From assembly GCA_024684455.1 (NCBI GenBank), contig JAIKWU010000076.1:1-64000 (forward strand): a DNA stretch of 64,000 nt. Reading direction: 5' to 3'. Shown piece by piece: positions 56,721 to 64,000 of this stretch. The translations under genes were made by a program, and so were the position numbers. The notes below the pieces were generated by a model, which was not told the origin of the DNA, did no database searches, and saw nothing but the letters and a program-made list of their open reading frames with translations. Position 1 is the first letter of the stretch. Each line of letters starts with the position of its first letter. This DNA is from Bacteroidaceae bacterium. Its GTDB lineage: Bacteria > Bacteroidota > Bacteroidia > Bacteroidales > Bacteroidaceae.

Positions 56721-58541
56721 TTATTTTTCTTTCAAAGCATCCTTAATCAGCCGTGCCTTGGCAATACCAACAACATCGGCTATGTCTTCCAAAGTGGCTT
56801 CTTTCAGACGTTTTACACTTCTGAATTGCTTGAGTAACAACGTTTTAGTTACTTCTCCAACTCCCTTTATCTGATCTAACTCACTATGCAGTTGATGCTT
56901 GCTACGTTTGTCACGATGGAAAGTAATAGCATAACGGTGAACCTCATCTTGAATGCGCGTAAGAAGTTGGAACAGAGGACTATTCAATTCTATTCCTATC
57001 GTTCGGGGAGGAAAGCCAAAGAGAAATTCGGAAGTACGATGCCGATTATCTTTAGCCAGGCCGGCAATAGGAATTTCGAGGTGGAGAATATCTTCTACTA
57101 CATGCCTGACGACCTCCATCTGTCCCTTTCCGCCATCTGTAATAATAAGGTCGGGGAGGGGAGTGCCTTCCTCAATAAAACGAGTGTAACGTCGTTGAAC
57201 CACTTCGGCCATTGAAGCGTAGTCATCAGGACCCTCAACAGTCTTAATATTATACTTTCGATAGTCTGCCTTACTCGGCTTTGCCTTCTTAAACACCACA
57301 CAACCAGCAACTGCATCCGAACCTTGTATGTTTGAATTGTCAAAGCACTCTATTGTCATAGGTAACTTACTGAGTCCCAGTTTCTTTTGCAGTTCCTTCA
57401 TCAAATTTACACTACGTTGCTCTGGATTGAGTTTCTCGGCTTGTTTCATCTTATCGAAGCGATACTGTCGCACATTTGCTTGAGACAAATCGAGCAAATG
57501 CTTCTTTTCGCCACGCTGAGGTATAGTGATCGTGACGTCCTTCAGTTCTGTATCAATGGGAAAAGGCAAAACGATTTCGCGCGACTTACTGTTATAGCGT
57601 TCTCGCATCTCAACGATGGCAAGTGAAAGCAAGTTTTCGGCGGTTTCATCGACTCTTTTCTTATATTCAAACGTAAAGGCCTGATTGATGCAGCCATTCG
57701 TGACATGAAGGAAATTGACGTAAGCACACTTTTCCTCATCGGCTATGCTGAAAACGTCGATATCATGCTCGTAATTGGCGATTACTTCGCTTTTTTCGAC
57801 AAACTCCAACGCTAAATCATACTTTCTTTTCAGCAACATTGCTTCCTCAAACCTCATCTCTGCCGATAATTGCTGCATCTCTTTCAGCATTTTTTGACAG
57901 ACAATGCGCGTGTTTCCTTTGAGGATTTCTCTGATTTCATCAATACTTTTCAAATAATCAGAACGTGATTGCTTACCTACGCACGGTGCAAGACAATTCT
58001 TGATGTGATACTCTAAACATGTTTTGAACTTTCCATTATCAATCATTTCTTGCGTCATCGGCATCCGGCAACGACGGATCTGGTACATCTTTCCGATGAG
58101 TTCGAGCATATTGTTCAGTGTTCCAGCATGAGAAAAAGGACCATAATACGTACCCCATTTACTATTGATAGTACGTGTTTTGAACACACGCGGAAACTCT
58201 TCGTTCGTCACACAGACCGAAGGATACGTCTTATCATCCTTCAGCAAAATGTTGTAGCGAGGCTTGTATTTCTTAATCAGGTTGTTCTCCAACAACAGTG
58301 CATCCTCATCGGTGGGGACGACGACGTAATTAATGTCTTCGATTTTGGAAACGAGAATCTGCGTTTTGCGCGTCTGCACAGTTTTGTTGAAATACGACGA
58401 AACCCTACGTTTCAGGTTTTTGGCCTTTCCAACGTAGATAATTGTGCCGCTGTCATCGAAATACTGATAGCAACCAGGCGATTCTGGCAAGTTCAGCACA
58501 ATGTTTTTTAGGCGCTTGAGGCGCTCTTCGTCTTTCGTCAT
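56721..58541 (-). CDS. uvrC: Excinuclease ABC subunit C
   Basis: A 606-residue UvrC, the dual-incision nuclease of nucleotide excision repair. It has the N-terminal GIY-YIG domain (GTIIYVGKAKNLKRRVSSYF), the UVR region (about 200-240), the RNase H-like C-terminal nuclease (IECFDNSNIQGSD, LIITDGGKGQ) and terminal helix-hairpin-helix motifs (QIKGVGEVTKTLLLKQF). The start at 58541 (MTKDEERLKRL) suits the family; the ATG at 58577 would put a parS site inside the coding region. Confidence 0.95.
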   Translation of the reverse strand: MTKDEERLKRLKNIVLNLPESPGCYQYFDDSGTIIYVGKAKNLKRRVSSYFNKTVQTRKTQILVSKIEDINYVVVPTDEDALLLENNLIKKYKPRYNILLKDDKTYPSVCVTNEEFPRVFKTRTINSKWGTYYGPFSHAGTLNNMLELIGKMYQIRRCRMPMTQEMIDNGKFKTCLEYHIKNCLAPCVGKQSRSDYLKSIDEIREILKGNTRIVCQKMLKEMQQLSAEMRFEEAMLLKRKYDLALEFVEKSEVIANYEHDIDVFSIADEEKCAYVNFLHVTNGCINQAFTFEYKKRVDETAENLLSLAIVEMRERYNSKSREIVLPFPIDTELKDVTITIPQRGEKKHLLDLSQANVRQYRFDKMKQAEKLNPEQRSVNLMKELQKKLGLSKLPMTIECFDNSNIQGSDAVAGCVVFKKAKPSKADYRKYNIKTVEGPDDYASMAEVVQRRYTRFIEEGTPLPDLIITDGGKGQMEVVRHVVEDILHLEIPIAGLAKDNRHRTSEFLFGFPPRTIGIELNSPLFQLLTRIQDEVHRYAITFHRDKRSKHQLHSELDQIKGVGEVTKTLLLKQFRSVKRLKEATLEDIADVVGIAKARLIKDALKEK

Positions 58542-58560
58542 ACAAAGAAATGCGCGGTAT

Positions 58561-58576
58561 TGTTCCACGTGAAACA
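58561..58576. promoter_or_regulatory. parS-like ParB-binding site, upstream of uvrC
   Basis: TGTTCCACGTGAAACA fits the consensus TGTTNCACGTGAAACA used for chromosomal parS sites. It lies 20 bases upstream of the uvrC start and 23 bases from the apt stop. Confidence 0.8.
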
Positions 58577-58599
58577 ATCCGCGCTATAATTCTTTATAA

Positions 58600-59130
58600 T
58601 TAGCACTCAATCAGTGTGGTCACTTCAATGTCTGGACCGATATTCTCTCTACCATGCAGGCCTTCGTCACGAATCTCGATGATAAAGTTCATGTAGCATT
58701 TCTTCGGGTTGAATTTTTTGACGAGTTCCCAAGCAGCAATCATCGTGCCTCCTGTTGCAAGCAGATCATCGTGAAGGAGCACTACGTCATTTTCGTTAAT
58801 GGCGTCCTTATGAATTTCGAGTGTGTCGAGGCCATATTCCTTTTCAAAACTCTGGCTGATGGTTTCGGCGGGCAACTTTCCTGGTTTGCGAGCCATGACG
58901 AGACCAGCACCCAGTCGGCGTGCCAGACAAGCGCCCATGATGAAGCCGCGCGACTCGATGCCCACGACTTTGGTGATGCCTTTGTCTTTGTAGAGTTCAT
59001 AGAGTTCGTCATCCATGATTTCGATGCACTTGGCATCTTTGAACAGTGTGGTGACGTCACGAAAGTAGATTCCTTGTTTGGGAAAGTCTTCGATGCTGCG
59101 AAGATGCTTCATTAGGTATTCGTTGTTCAT
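58600..59130 (-). CDS. apt: Adenine phosphoribosyltransferase
   Basis: A 176-residue purine-salvage enzyme that makes AMP from adenine and PRPP. It has FPKQGIYFRDVTTLFKD, VVGIESRGFIMGACLA and the PRPP loop VVLLHDDLLATGGT near residue 120. It lies between uvrC and mnmG with parS-like sites on both sides. Confidence 0.95.
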   Translation of the reverse strand: MNNEYLMKHLRSIEDFPKQGIYFRDVTTLFKDAKCIEIMDDELYELYKDKGITKVVGIESRGFIMGACLARRLGAGLVMARKPGKLPAETISQSFEKEYGLDTLEIHKDAINENDVVLLHDDLLATGGTMIAAWELVKKFNPKKCYMNFIIEIRDEGLHGRENIGPDIEVTTLIEC

Positions 59131-59166
59131 GTGTCTGAAATGTGTAAATTATATGGTTAACAATGT

Positions 59167-59182
59167 TGTTTCACGTGAAACA
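59167..59182. promoter_or_regulatory. parS site, between apt and mnmG
   Basis: TGTTTCACGTGAAACA is an exact match to the chromosomal parS consensus, 1 base after the mnmG stop and 36 bases upstream of apt. With the site at 58561 it brackets apt. Confidence 0.9.
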
Positions 59183-59183
59183 T

Positions 59184-61070
59184 TTAGTGTCGCATCAGGA
59201 CGAGAAGGACGTTGATGTCGCTCGGCGAAACACCAGGTATGCGTGATGCCTGAGCAAGGGTCTCTGGCTGAATGGCAGTAAGTTTCTGTCGCGCTTCGAT
59301 GGTGATGGAGTTCATTGACAAATAGTCAAACCTTCCTTTGATGCGGATGTTCTCAAGCCGTTGCATCCGTTCCGCCATTTGGCGTTCACGGAAGATGTAG
59401 CCCTTATACTTGATGCGTACCTCTGCAGCCTCGATAAGTTCGTTGCGCTGGTTGGCGGAGAGCCCATCGCAAAGTCGGTCGATTTCCTTGCGGAAAGGAG
59501 CGATGTGGGGTAGGAGGTTTTGAATGGTGAGTTGTGGACGTCCCAGCAGTTCTTCCAGTTTACAACCTCGCTGGAGTGGGGTAGTGCCCAATGCTTCCAA
59601 GACGGGGTTGATGAGCGCAGCGCGTACTGAGAAACTTTCTGAAAATGAGACAATTGCATCGATTTTCTCACGTTTTTTCAGCATTCGATCATAACGTTCA
59701 AGTGATGCCAAACCGATGTGAAAACTCCGCTCTGTCAGTCGCATATCCGCATCGTCCTGACGGAGGAGGATGCGATACTCAGCACGTGAAGTGAACATGC
59801 GATAGGGTTCGTCAACGCCCTTAGTGACAAGGTCGTCAATCAGAACACCGATGTAGGCCTCGTCGCGACGGAGGATGAACTCACCTTCGTTGCGTACACG
59901 CAATGCAGCGTTGATACCGGCGACGATGCCCTGTCCCGCCGCCTCTTCGTACCCCGTCGTTCCATTCACCTGTCCAGCAAAGAACAAGTTACGGACGACT
60001 TTCGACTCCAGCGTGTGCCGAAGTTGTGTCGGGTCAAAATAGTCGTACTCGATGGCATAGCCAGGACGATAGCAACGTACGTTTCGTAGCGCAGGAATTT
60101 GCTGTAAAGCCTTGATCTGTACGTCCATAGGCAGCGACGAGGAGAAACCGTTGAGGTACATCTCGTTTGTTTTTTCGCCTTCGGGCTCGAGAAACAGAAG
60201 GTGCTGGTCACGGTCGGGAAACGTATGTAATTTCGTCTCGATGCTGGGGCAGTAACGAGGTCCGATACTCTGGATTTGACCGTTGAAAAGGGGCGAGTCG
60301 GCAAAACCTGTCCGCAAAACCTCGTGCACTTTCTCATTCGTATAACAAATCCAGCATGGCAGTTGCTTCATCGTTCGCGCTTCGGAGAGGTAGGAGAACG
60401 TGTGGAAGTCTGTTTCGCCATCCTGCCGCTCCATCAGCGAAAAATCCACGCTGCGGCGGTCGATACGCACGGGTGTCCCCGTCTTCATGCGTCCGTAGCG
60501 AATGCCGTGGGCTGCGATGCTCTCGGTCAGGCCCTTGGATGCAGGCTCCGACATGCGACCGCCTTGCACACGGGTGCGCCCCACGTGCATCAGTCCGTTG
60601 AGAAAGGTGCCTGCTGTGATGATGACGCACTGTGCGCGAAACTCTGCACCGAGCATCGTGTTCACACCAACGATGCTGCCGCAATCGACGACCACTTCCG
60701 TCGCCATGTCCTGCCAGATGTCCAGGTTCGGAGTCTCATCGAGCATTTCGCGCCAAGTCCAAATAAACTTTTCACGGTCGCACTGGGCTCGAGGGCTCCA
60801 CATCGCAGGACCTTTCGAGCGGTTGAGCATACGGAACTGAAGCGCACAGCGGTCGGTCACGATGCCCATCATACCTCCGAGGGCATCGACCTCGCGTACA
60901 ATCTGGCCTTTGGCGATACCTCCGACAGCAGGATTGCAACTCATCTGCGCAATTTTGTTCATGTCGATGGTCATCAGACAGGTGCGCACACCCATCCGTG
61001 CTGCAGCCGATGCCGCCTCACAGCCTGCATGGCCTGCGCCGATGACGAGGACGTCGTACTGGAATGTCAT
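59184..61070 (-). CDS. mnmG: tRNA uridine-5-carboxymethylaminomethyl modification enzyme MnmG (GidA)
   Basis: A 628-residue FAD protein that, with MnmE, modifies tRNA wobble U34. It starts MTFQYDVLVIGAGHAGCEAA and has CNPAVGGIAKGQIVREVDAL, GTFLNGLMHVGRTRVQGGRM and GTTGYEEAAGQGIVAGINAA. The start at 61070 is preferred because the TACCTTTG box at 61106-61113 lies upstream and inside the longer frame. mnmG is near the replication origin in many bacteria, in line with the parS sites. Confidence 0.96.
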   Translation of the reverse strand: MTFQYDVLVIGAGHAGCEAASAAARMGVRTCLMTIDMNKIAQMSCNPAVGGIAKGQIVREVDALGGMMGIVTDRCALQFRMLNRSKGPAMWSPRAQCDREKFIWTWREMLDETPNLDIWQDMATEVVVDCGSIVGVNTMLGAEFRAQCVIITAGTFLNGLMHVGRTRVQGGRMSEPASKGLTESIAAHGIRYGRMKTGTPVRIDRRSVDFSLMERQDGETDFHTFSYLSEARTMKQLPCWICYTNEKVHEVLRTGFADSPLFNGQIQSIGPRYCPSIETKLHTFPDRDQHLLFLEPEGEKTNEMYLNGFSSSLPMDVQIKALQQIPALRNVRCYRPGYAIEYDYFDPTQLRHTLESKVVRNLFFAGQVNGTTGYEEAAGQGIVAGINAALRVRNEGEFILRRDEAYIGVLIDDLVTKGVDEPYRMFTSRAEYRILLRQDDADMRLTERSFHIGLASLERYDRMLKKREKIDAIVSFSESFSVRAALINPVLEALGTTPLQRGCKLEELLGRPQLTIQNLLPHIAPFRKEIDRLCDGLSANQRNELIEAAEVRIKYKGYIFRERQMAERMQRLENIRIKGRFDYLSMNSITIEARQKLTAIQPETLAQASRIPGVSPSDINVLLVLMRH

Positions 61071-61105
61071 GCTCAGAGAATAGTCGTGAAAAAGTTTTCG
61101 GATGA

Positions 61106-61113
61106 CAAAGGTA
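61106..61113 (-). promoter_or_regulatory. -7 box of mnmG
   Basis: TACCTTTG on the minus strand, 36 bases from the start codon; the nearest TTTG (61128-61131) is only 14 bases off, so the -33 box is weak. Confidence 0.5.
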
Positions 61114-61195
61114 CGAATTTTTTTTCTCAAAACTTCCTTCAACCTAAAAAAAAGATACTGAACTCAGGAAAATGAAAAATGTACTGAAAAGGTCA

Positions 61196-61276
61196 TCCAA
61201 GTGCTTGGAAAAATATCTCCAAGTGCTTAGCGTACGAACGCCAAGTGCTTAGCGTGAATTTTCCAAGCACTTGGAG
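61196..61276. repeat. CCAAGTGCTTAGCG-family palindrome, copy 3
   Basis: Perfect 17-base inverted arms (61196-61212 with 61259-61275) enclose two CCAAGTGCTTAGCGT words around ACGAAC. Same layout as the copies at 19156 and 28566. Confidence 0.85.
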
Positions 61277-61325
61277 GTGCATCTGTGGTTCGGTGCGCGT
61301 ATTTCGATAAAATATGTTAATTTAT

Positions 61326-61356
61326 TTTGCTGTGCAGTGCGTATTGATTATCTTTG
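61326..61356 (+). promoter_or_regulatory. Promoter of the GH127 gene
   Basis: TTTG (61326-61329), 19 bases, TATCTTTG (61349-61356); the start codon is 55 bases downstream. Confidence 0.75.
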
Positions 61357-61411
61357 CATGGTAAAAATGCTAACTAATACTCACATTATTTTTAATATAA
61401 TAAAACTACGT

Positions 61412-63862
61412 ATGACAACCATCAAGAGAGTTTTCTTTATTGCTCTTTTTGTTGTCGGACTTGGCAGTCTGGCACATGCACAGAGCGACAAGTCGGGCTA
61501 TCCCATTACGCCCGTGCCGTTTACGGCTGTAAAAGTAACCCCTGGCACGTTCTGGGGACAGCGTCTGCAAGCCAGCCGTGAAGTGACCATTCCGCTTGCC
61601 TTCAGCAAGTGTGAGAGCGAACGCCGCTACACCAACTTCTCGCAGGCAGCCGAGCATCTGAAAGACCCGTCGAAGGTGTTCAATGTGGACGGTGTGATGG
61701 GCTATTCGTTCGACGACACCGACCCGTACAAGACATTGGAGGGTGCAGCCTACTTGTTGCAGACCTATCCCAATGCGCAGTTCAAGGGGAAGAGCCTCAA
61801 CGCCTATTGCGACAGCGTCATCGCCGTGATTGCCTCGGCACAGGAGCCCGACGGCTATCTGTACACGGCTCGCACGCAGAACCCCGAGCATCCGCACGGA
61901 TGGGCCGGCGACCGCCGCTGGTCGAAGGTCGAGGACCTGAGCCACGAGTTCTACAACCTGGGCCACCTGTGTGAGGCCGCCGTCGCCCACTACAATGCGA
62001 CGGGCAAGAAAAACCTGCTCAACATCGCCATCAAGTTTGCCGACTGTGTCTGCCGTGAAGTCGGACCCAACCCAGGTCAGGCTTGCGTCGTGCCTGGTCA
62101 CCAGATTGCCGAGATGGGCTTGGCCAAATTGTATCTCGCCACGGGCAACAAGAAATACCTCGAGCAGGCGAAGTTCTTCCTCGACTATCGTGGGAAGACC
62201 ACCATCAAGACCGAGTATTCGCAGAGCCACAAGCCTGTGCTCGAACAGGATGAAGCCGTCGGTCACGCCGTCCGCGCCGGCTACATGTATGCCGGTATGG
62301 CCGACGTGGCTGCGCTGACGGGCGACCAAGGCTATATTGATGCCATCGACCGCATCTGGGACAACATCATCCAGAAAAAGTACTACATCACGGGTGGCGT
62401 CGGTGCCACTTCGTCGGGTGAGGCCTTCGGACGCAACTACCAACTGCCCAATATGTCAGCCTACTGCGAAACCTGCGCCGCCATCGCTCAGGTCTATCTC
62501 AACTACCGACTCTTCCTGCTGCACGGCGACAGTAAATACTATGATGCCCTGGAGCGTACGCTCTATAACGGTGTCATCAGCGGCATCTCGATTGACGGCG
62601 GACGTTTCTTCTATCCCAACCCCCTGCAGTCGATGGGCCAGCATCAGCGTCAGGCATGGTTCGGCTGCGCCTGCTGCCCATCGAACGCCGCACGCTTCAT
62701 CCCTTCGCTGCCTCAGTACATCTATGCCGTCAAGGATAATTCTTTCTACGTGAACCTCTTTGCAGGCAATGAGACACAGGTGAAGGTAGGTGGCAAGAAA
62801 ATCACGTTCGAGCAGAAGACCAACTACCCGTGGGACGGCGACGTGGAAATGACGATGAAAAAGGCCAGCGGCCAGTTCGCCCTCAACATCCGCATCCCGG
62901 GCTGGGTACGCGGCGAAGTCGTACCGAGCGACCTCTACACTTACATCGATGGCAAACACCTCGGCTACAGCGTGAAGGTCAACGGCCAGGAAGTGAAGAG
63001 CGCACTGAAGGACGGCTACTTCATCATCGACCGCAAGTGGAAGAGCGGCGACAAGGTGCAGGTTCACTTCGACATGGAGCCACGTCTCGTCAAGGCCAAC
63101 GGTCGCGTACAGGCCGACAAGGGACGTGCCGAAATCGAGCGCGGACCGCTGGTTTACTGCGCTGAATGGCCCGACAACACGTGCGACGTACTCAGCGTCC
63201 TGCTCAACCAAGAACCACAGTTCACGATGGGCACCAAAGACATCATGAACACGACGGTGCAGACTCTGACCACTGATGCACAGACGCTCACATTCGACGA
63301 GCGTGGTCGTCTAACTGCCAAAGACGAGCGACTGACCCTCATTCCTTATTATGCATGGGCACACCGTGGCTCTGGCAACATGGCAGTCTGGCTGCCCATC
63401 GACCTGAGTGCCACGACACCTGCCCTGCCGCCCAGTCTGGCCAGCGAAAGTAAGGTCGAGGCCTCGTCGCGCCGTATGCCTGCCCTGTCGGCCGTCAACG
63501 ACCGCCTCGTGCCTGCAGATGCCGACGACCGCAGCGTTCCTTATACCCACTGGTGGCCGAAGAACAACTCGACCGAGTGGCTTTCGTACACCTTCAAGGA
63601 ACCTGCCACCATCTCCAGCAGCACGGTTTACTGGTACGACGACCAGCCATGGCAGGGCTGCAAGGTGCCCGACGCATGGAAACTGTACTACAAGAACGAC
63701 GCTGGCGAATGGGTAGAGGTGCAGAACCCCACCAACTACGGAACGGTGAAGGGTGCCGCCAACACCGTCAACTTCACGCCGGTACGCACCACCGCCGTGA
63801 AACTCGAAATTGTTCAGCCCGCCGACAAGTCTTGCGGCGTGTATGAGTGGAGCGTGAAGTAA
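61412..63862 (+). CDS. GH127-type beta-L-arabinofuranosidase (DUF1680)
   Basis: An 816-residue exported glycosidase. ATG at 61412 gives signal peptide MTTIKRVFFIALFVVGLGSL (cleaved near AHAQ); an upstream frame to 61271 covers the promoter. The alpha/alpha barrel has the Glu and zinc/nucleophile cysteines of the family in YCETCAAIAQV and GCACCPSNAARFIPSLPQYI. The C-terminal end (about 690-816) is a discoidin-like carbohydrate-binding domain (STVYWYDDQPWQGCKVPDAW). It releases L-arabinofuranose from plant glycans or glycoproteins. It stands alone with a terminator behind. Confidence 0.93.
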   Translation: MTTIKRVFFIALFVVGLGSLAHAQSDKSGYPITPVPFTAVKVTPGTFWGQRLQASREVTIPLAFSKCESERRYTNFSQAAEHLKDPSKVFNVDGVMGYSFDDTDPYKTLEGAAYLLQTYPNAQFKGKSLNAYCDSVIAVIASAQEPDGYLYTARTQNPEHPHGWAGDRRWSKVEDLSHEFYNLGHLCEAAVAHYNATGKKNLLNIAIKFADCVCREVGPNPGQACVVPGHQIAEMGLAKLYLATGNKKYLEQAKFFLDYRGKTTIKTEYSQSHKPVLEQDEAVGHAVRAGYMYAGMADVAALTGDQGYIDAIDRIWDNIIQKKYYITGGVGATSSGEAFGRNYQLPNMSAYCETCAAIAQVYLNYRLFLLHGDSKYYDALERTLYNGVISGISIDGGRFFYPNPLQSMGQHQRQAWFGCACCPSNAARFIPSLPQYIYAVKDNSFYVNLFAGNETQVKVGGKKITFEQKTNYPWDGDVEMTMKKASGQFALNIRIPGWVRGEVVPSDLYTYIDGKHLGYSVKVNGQEVKSALKDGYFIIDRKWKSGDKVQVHFDMEPRLVKANGRVQADKGRAEIERGPLVYCAEWPDNTCDVLSVLLNQEPQFTMGTKDIMNTTVQTLTTDAQTLTFDERGRLTAKDERLTLIPYYAWAHRGSGNMAVWLPIDLSATTPALPPSLASESKVEASSRRMPALSAVNDRLVPADADDRSVPYTHWWPKNNSTEWLSYTFKEPATISSSTVYWYDDQPWQGCKVPDAWKLYYKNDAGEWVEVQNPTNYGTVKGAANTVNFTPVRTTAVKLEIVQPADKSCGVYEWSVK

Positions 63863-63880
63863 AAAGGAACTTATATACAA

Positions 63881-63918
63881 AAAAAGGGCTACCTTGTCAT
63901 GTTGAGGTAGTCCTTTTT
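63881..63918. terminator. Bidirectional terminator after the GH127 gene
   Basis: A 14-base stem with one mismatch (63881-63894 with 63905-63918), an A5 run on the left and T5 on the right. It serves both convergent genes. Confidence 0.85.
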
Positions 63919-63933
63919 GTATGTAAGTCTGTC

Positions 63934-64000
63934 TTACTTGCTGAATTTAGCACTGCGTGTCTTTCCGCTCACATTCCACGACACGATATAGATGCCAGTG
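63934..64000 (-). CDS. C-terminal end of a type IX secretion cargo protein (partial)
   Basis: On the minus strand the last 22 codons before TAA (63934-63936) read TGIYIVSWNVSGKTRSAKFS then K. This is the typical end of a type A sorting domain (GIYIV...K), so the gene entering from the right codes for a secreted or surface protein. The rest is outside the window. Confidence 0.7.
   Translation of the reverse strand, partial: TGIYIVSWNVSGKTRSAKFSK

Larger units (their letters stand above)
61071..61411. other. Divergent intergenic region between mnmG and the GH127 gene
   Basis: This 341-base gap holds the mnmG -7 box (61106-61113), the CCAAGTGCTTAGCG palindrome (61196-61276) and the promoter of the GH127 gene (61326-61356). 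No gene is supported. Confidence 0.65.

Noticed and set aside
60276..61175. 299-codon open frame opposite mnmG
   Set aside because: Antisense shadow of mnmG.

Overview
The window looks like chromosome of a Bacteroidales bacterium, most likely a Prevotellaceae member with a moderate G+C content. The reasons are: promoters of the Bacteroidetes type (TAnnTTTG -7 box, often with TTTG about 19-20 bases upstream), weak Shine-Dalgarno sequences, a MurF-Alr fusion, LL-diaminopimelate aminotransferase, lipoproteins with Bacteroidetes-style lipoboxes, proteins with C-terminal type IX secretion-like tails, and a quinol:fumarate reductase with a fused cytochrome b subunit. Almost every gene is ordinary chromosomal housekeeping or envelope biology. 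There is no prophage, integrase, CRISPR array, rRNA or tRNA that I could recognise.

Layout. 1-1344: dapF and dapL (lysine/peptidoglycan precursor), leftward. 1588-7585: a rightward nitrogen block of glnB (PII), amt, an outer-membrane protein, pyrG and asnB. 7743-13070: comM/yifB behind three tandem WG-repeat lipoproteins. 13441-18918: a tight leftward operon of aroQ, O-methyltransferase, rbfA, LolC/E-type permease, OmpA/TPR lipoprotein and a DUF4369/thioredoxin-fold lipoprotein. 19285-21732: two secreted proteins, one with HEIGH. 21809-28364: the outer-membrane biogenesis operon (DUF6242, DUF6089, uppS, bamA, two Skp/OmpH). 28678-30978: sigma factor, a protein with an anti-sigma-like head and a C39-like papain fold, and ribD. 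31091-33795: purD and two membrane proteins. 34433-38628: a lipoprotein and frdCAB. 38965-44927: murF-alr, GSCFA protein, anti-sigma/ECF pair, U32 peptidase. 45135-48005: a large secreted protein. 48342-55084: LOG, HHH/barrel protein, polA, polyprenyl synthase. 55215-61070: deoC, dtd, uvrC, apt, mnmG. 61412-63862: a GH127 enzyme, then the last codons of a type IX cargo gene.

The most interesting non-routine signals are: two parS-type ParB sites bracketing apt next to mnmG; a 19-cysteine tail on the fumarate reductase cytochrome b; two families of multi-box intergenic palindromes (built on the words ACCGCAGT and CCAAGTGCTTAGCG) that recur at distant intergenic sites; a sigma factor paired with a putative anti-sigma/C39-like fusion; a lipoprotein whose signal sequence is made from an intergenic repeat and whose thioredoxin motif has lost both cysteines; and a His-rich head on DeoC. 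Functional statements are inferences from sequence similarity recalled from memory; no search was run.
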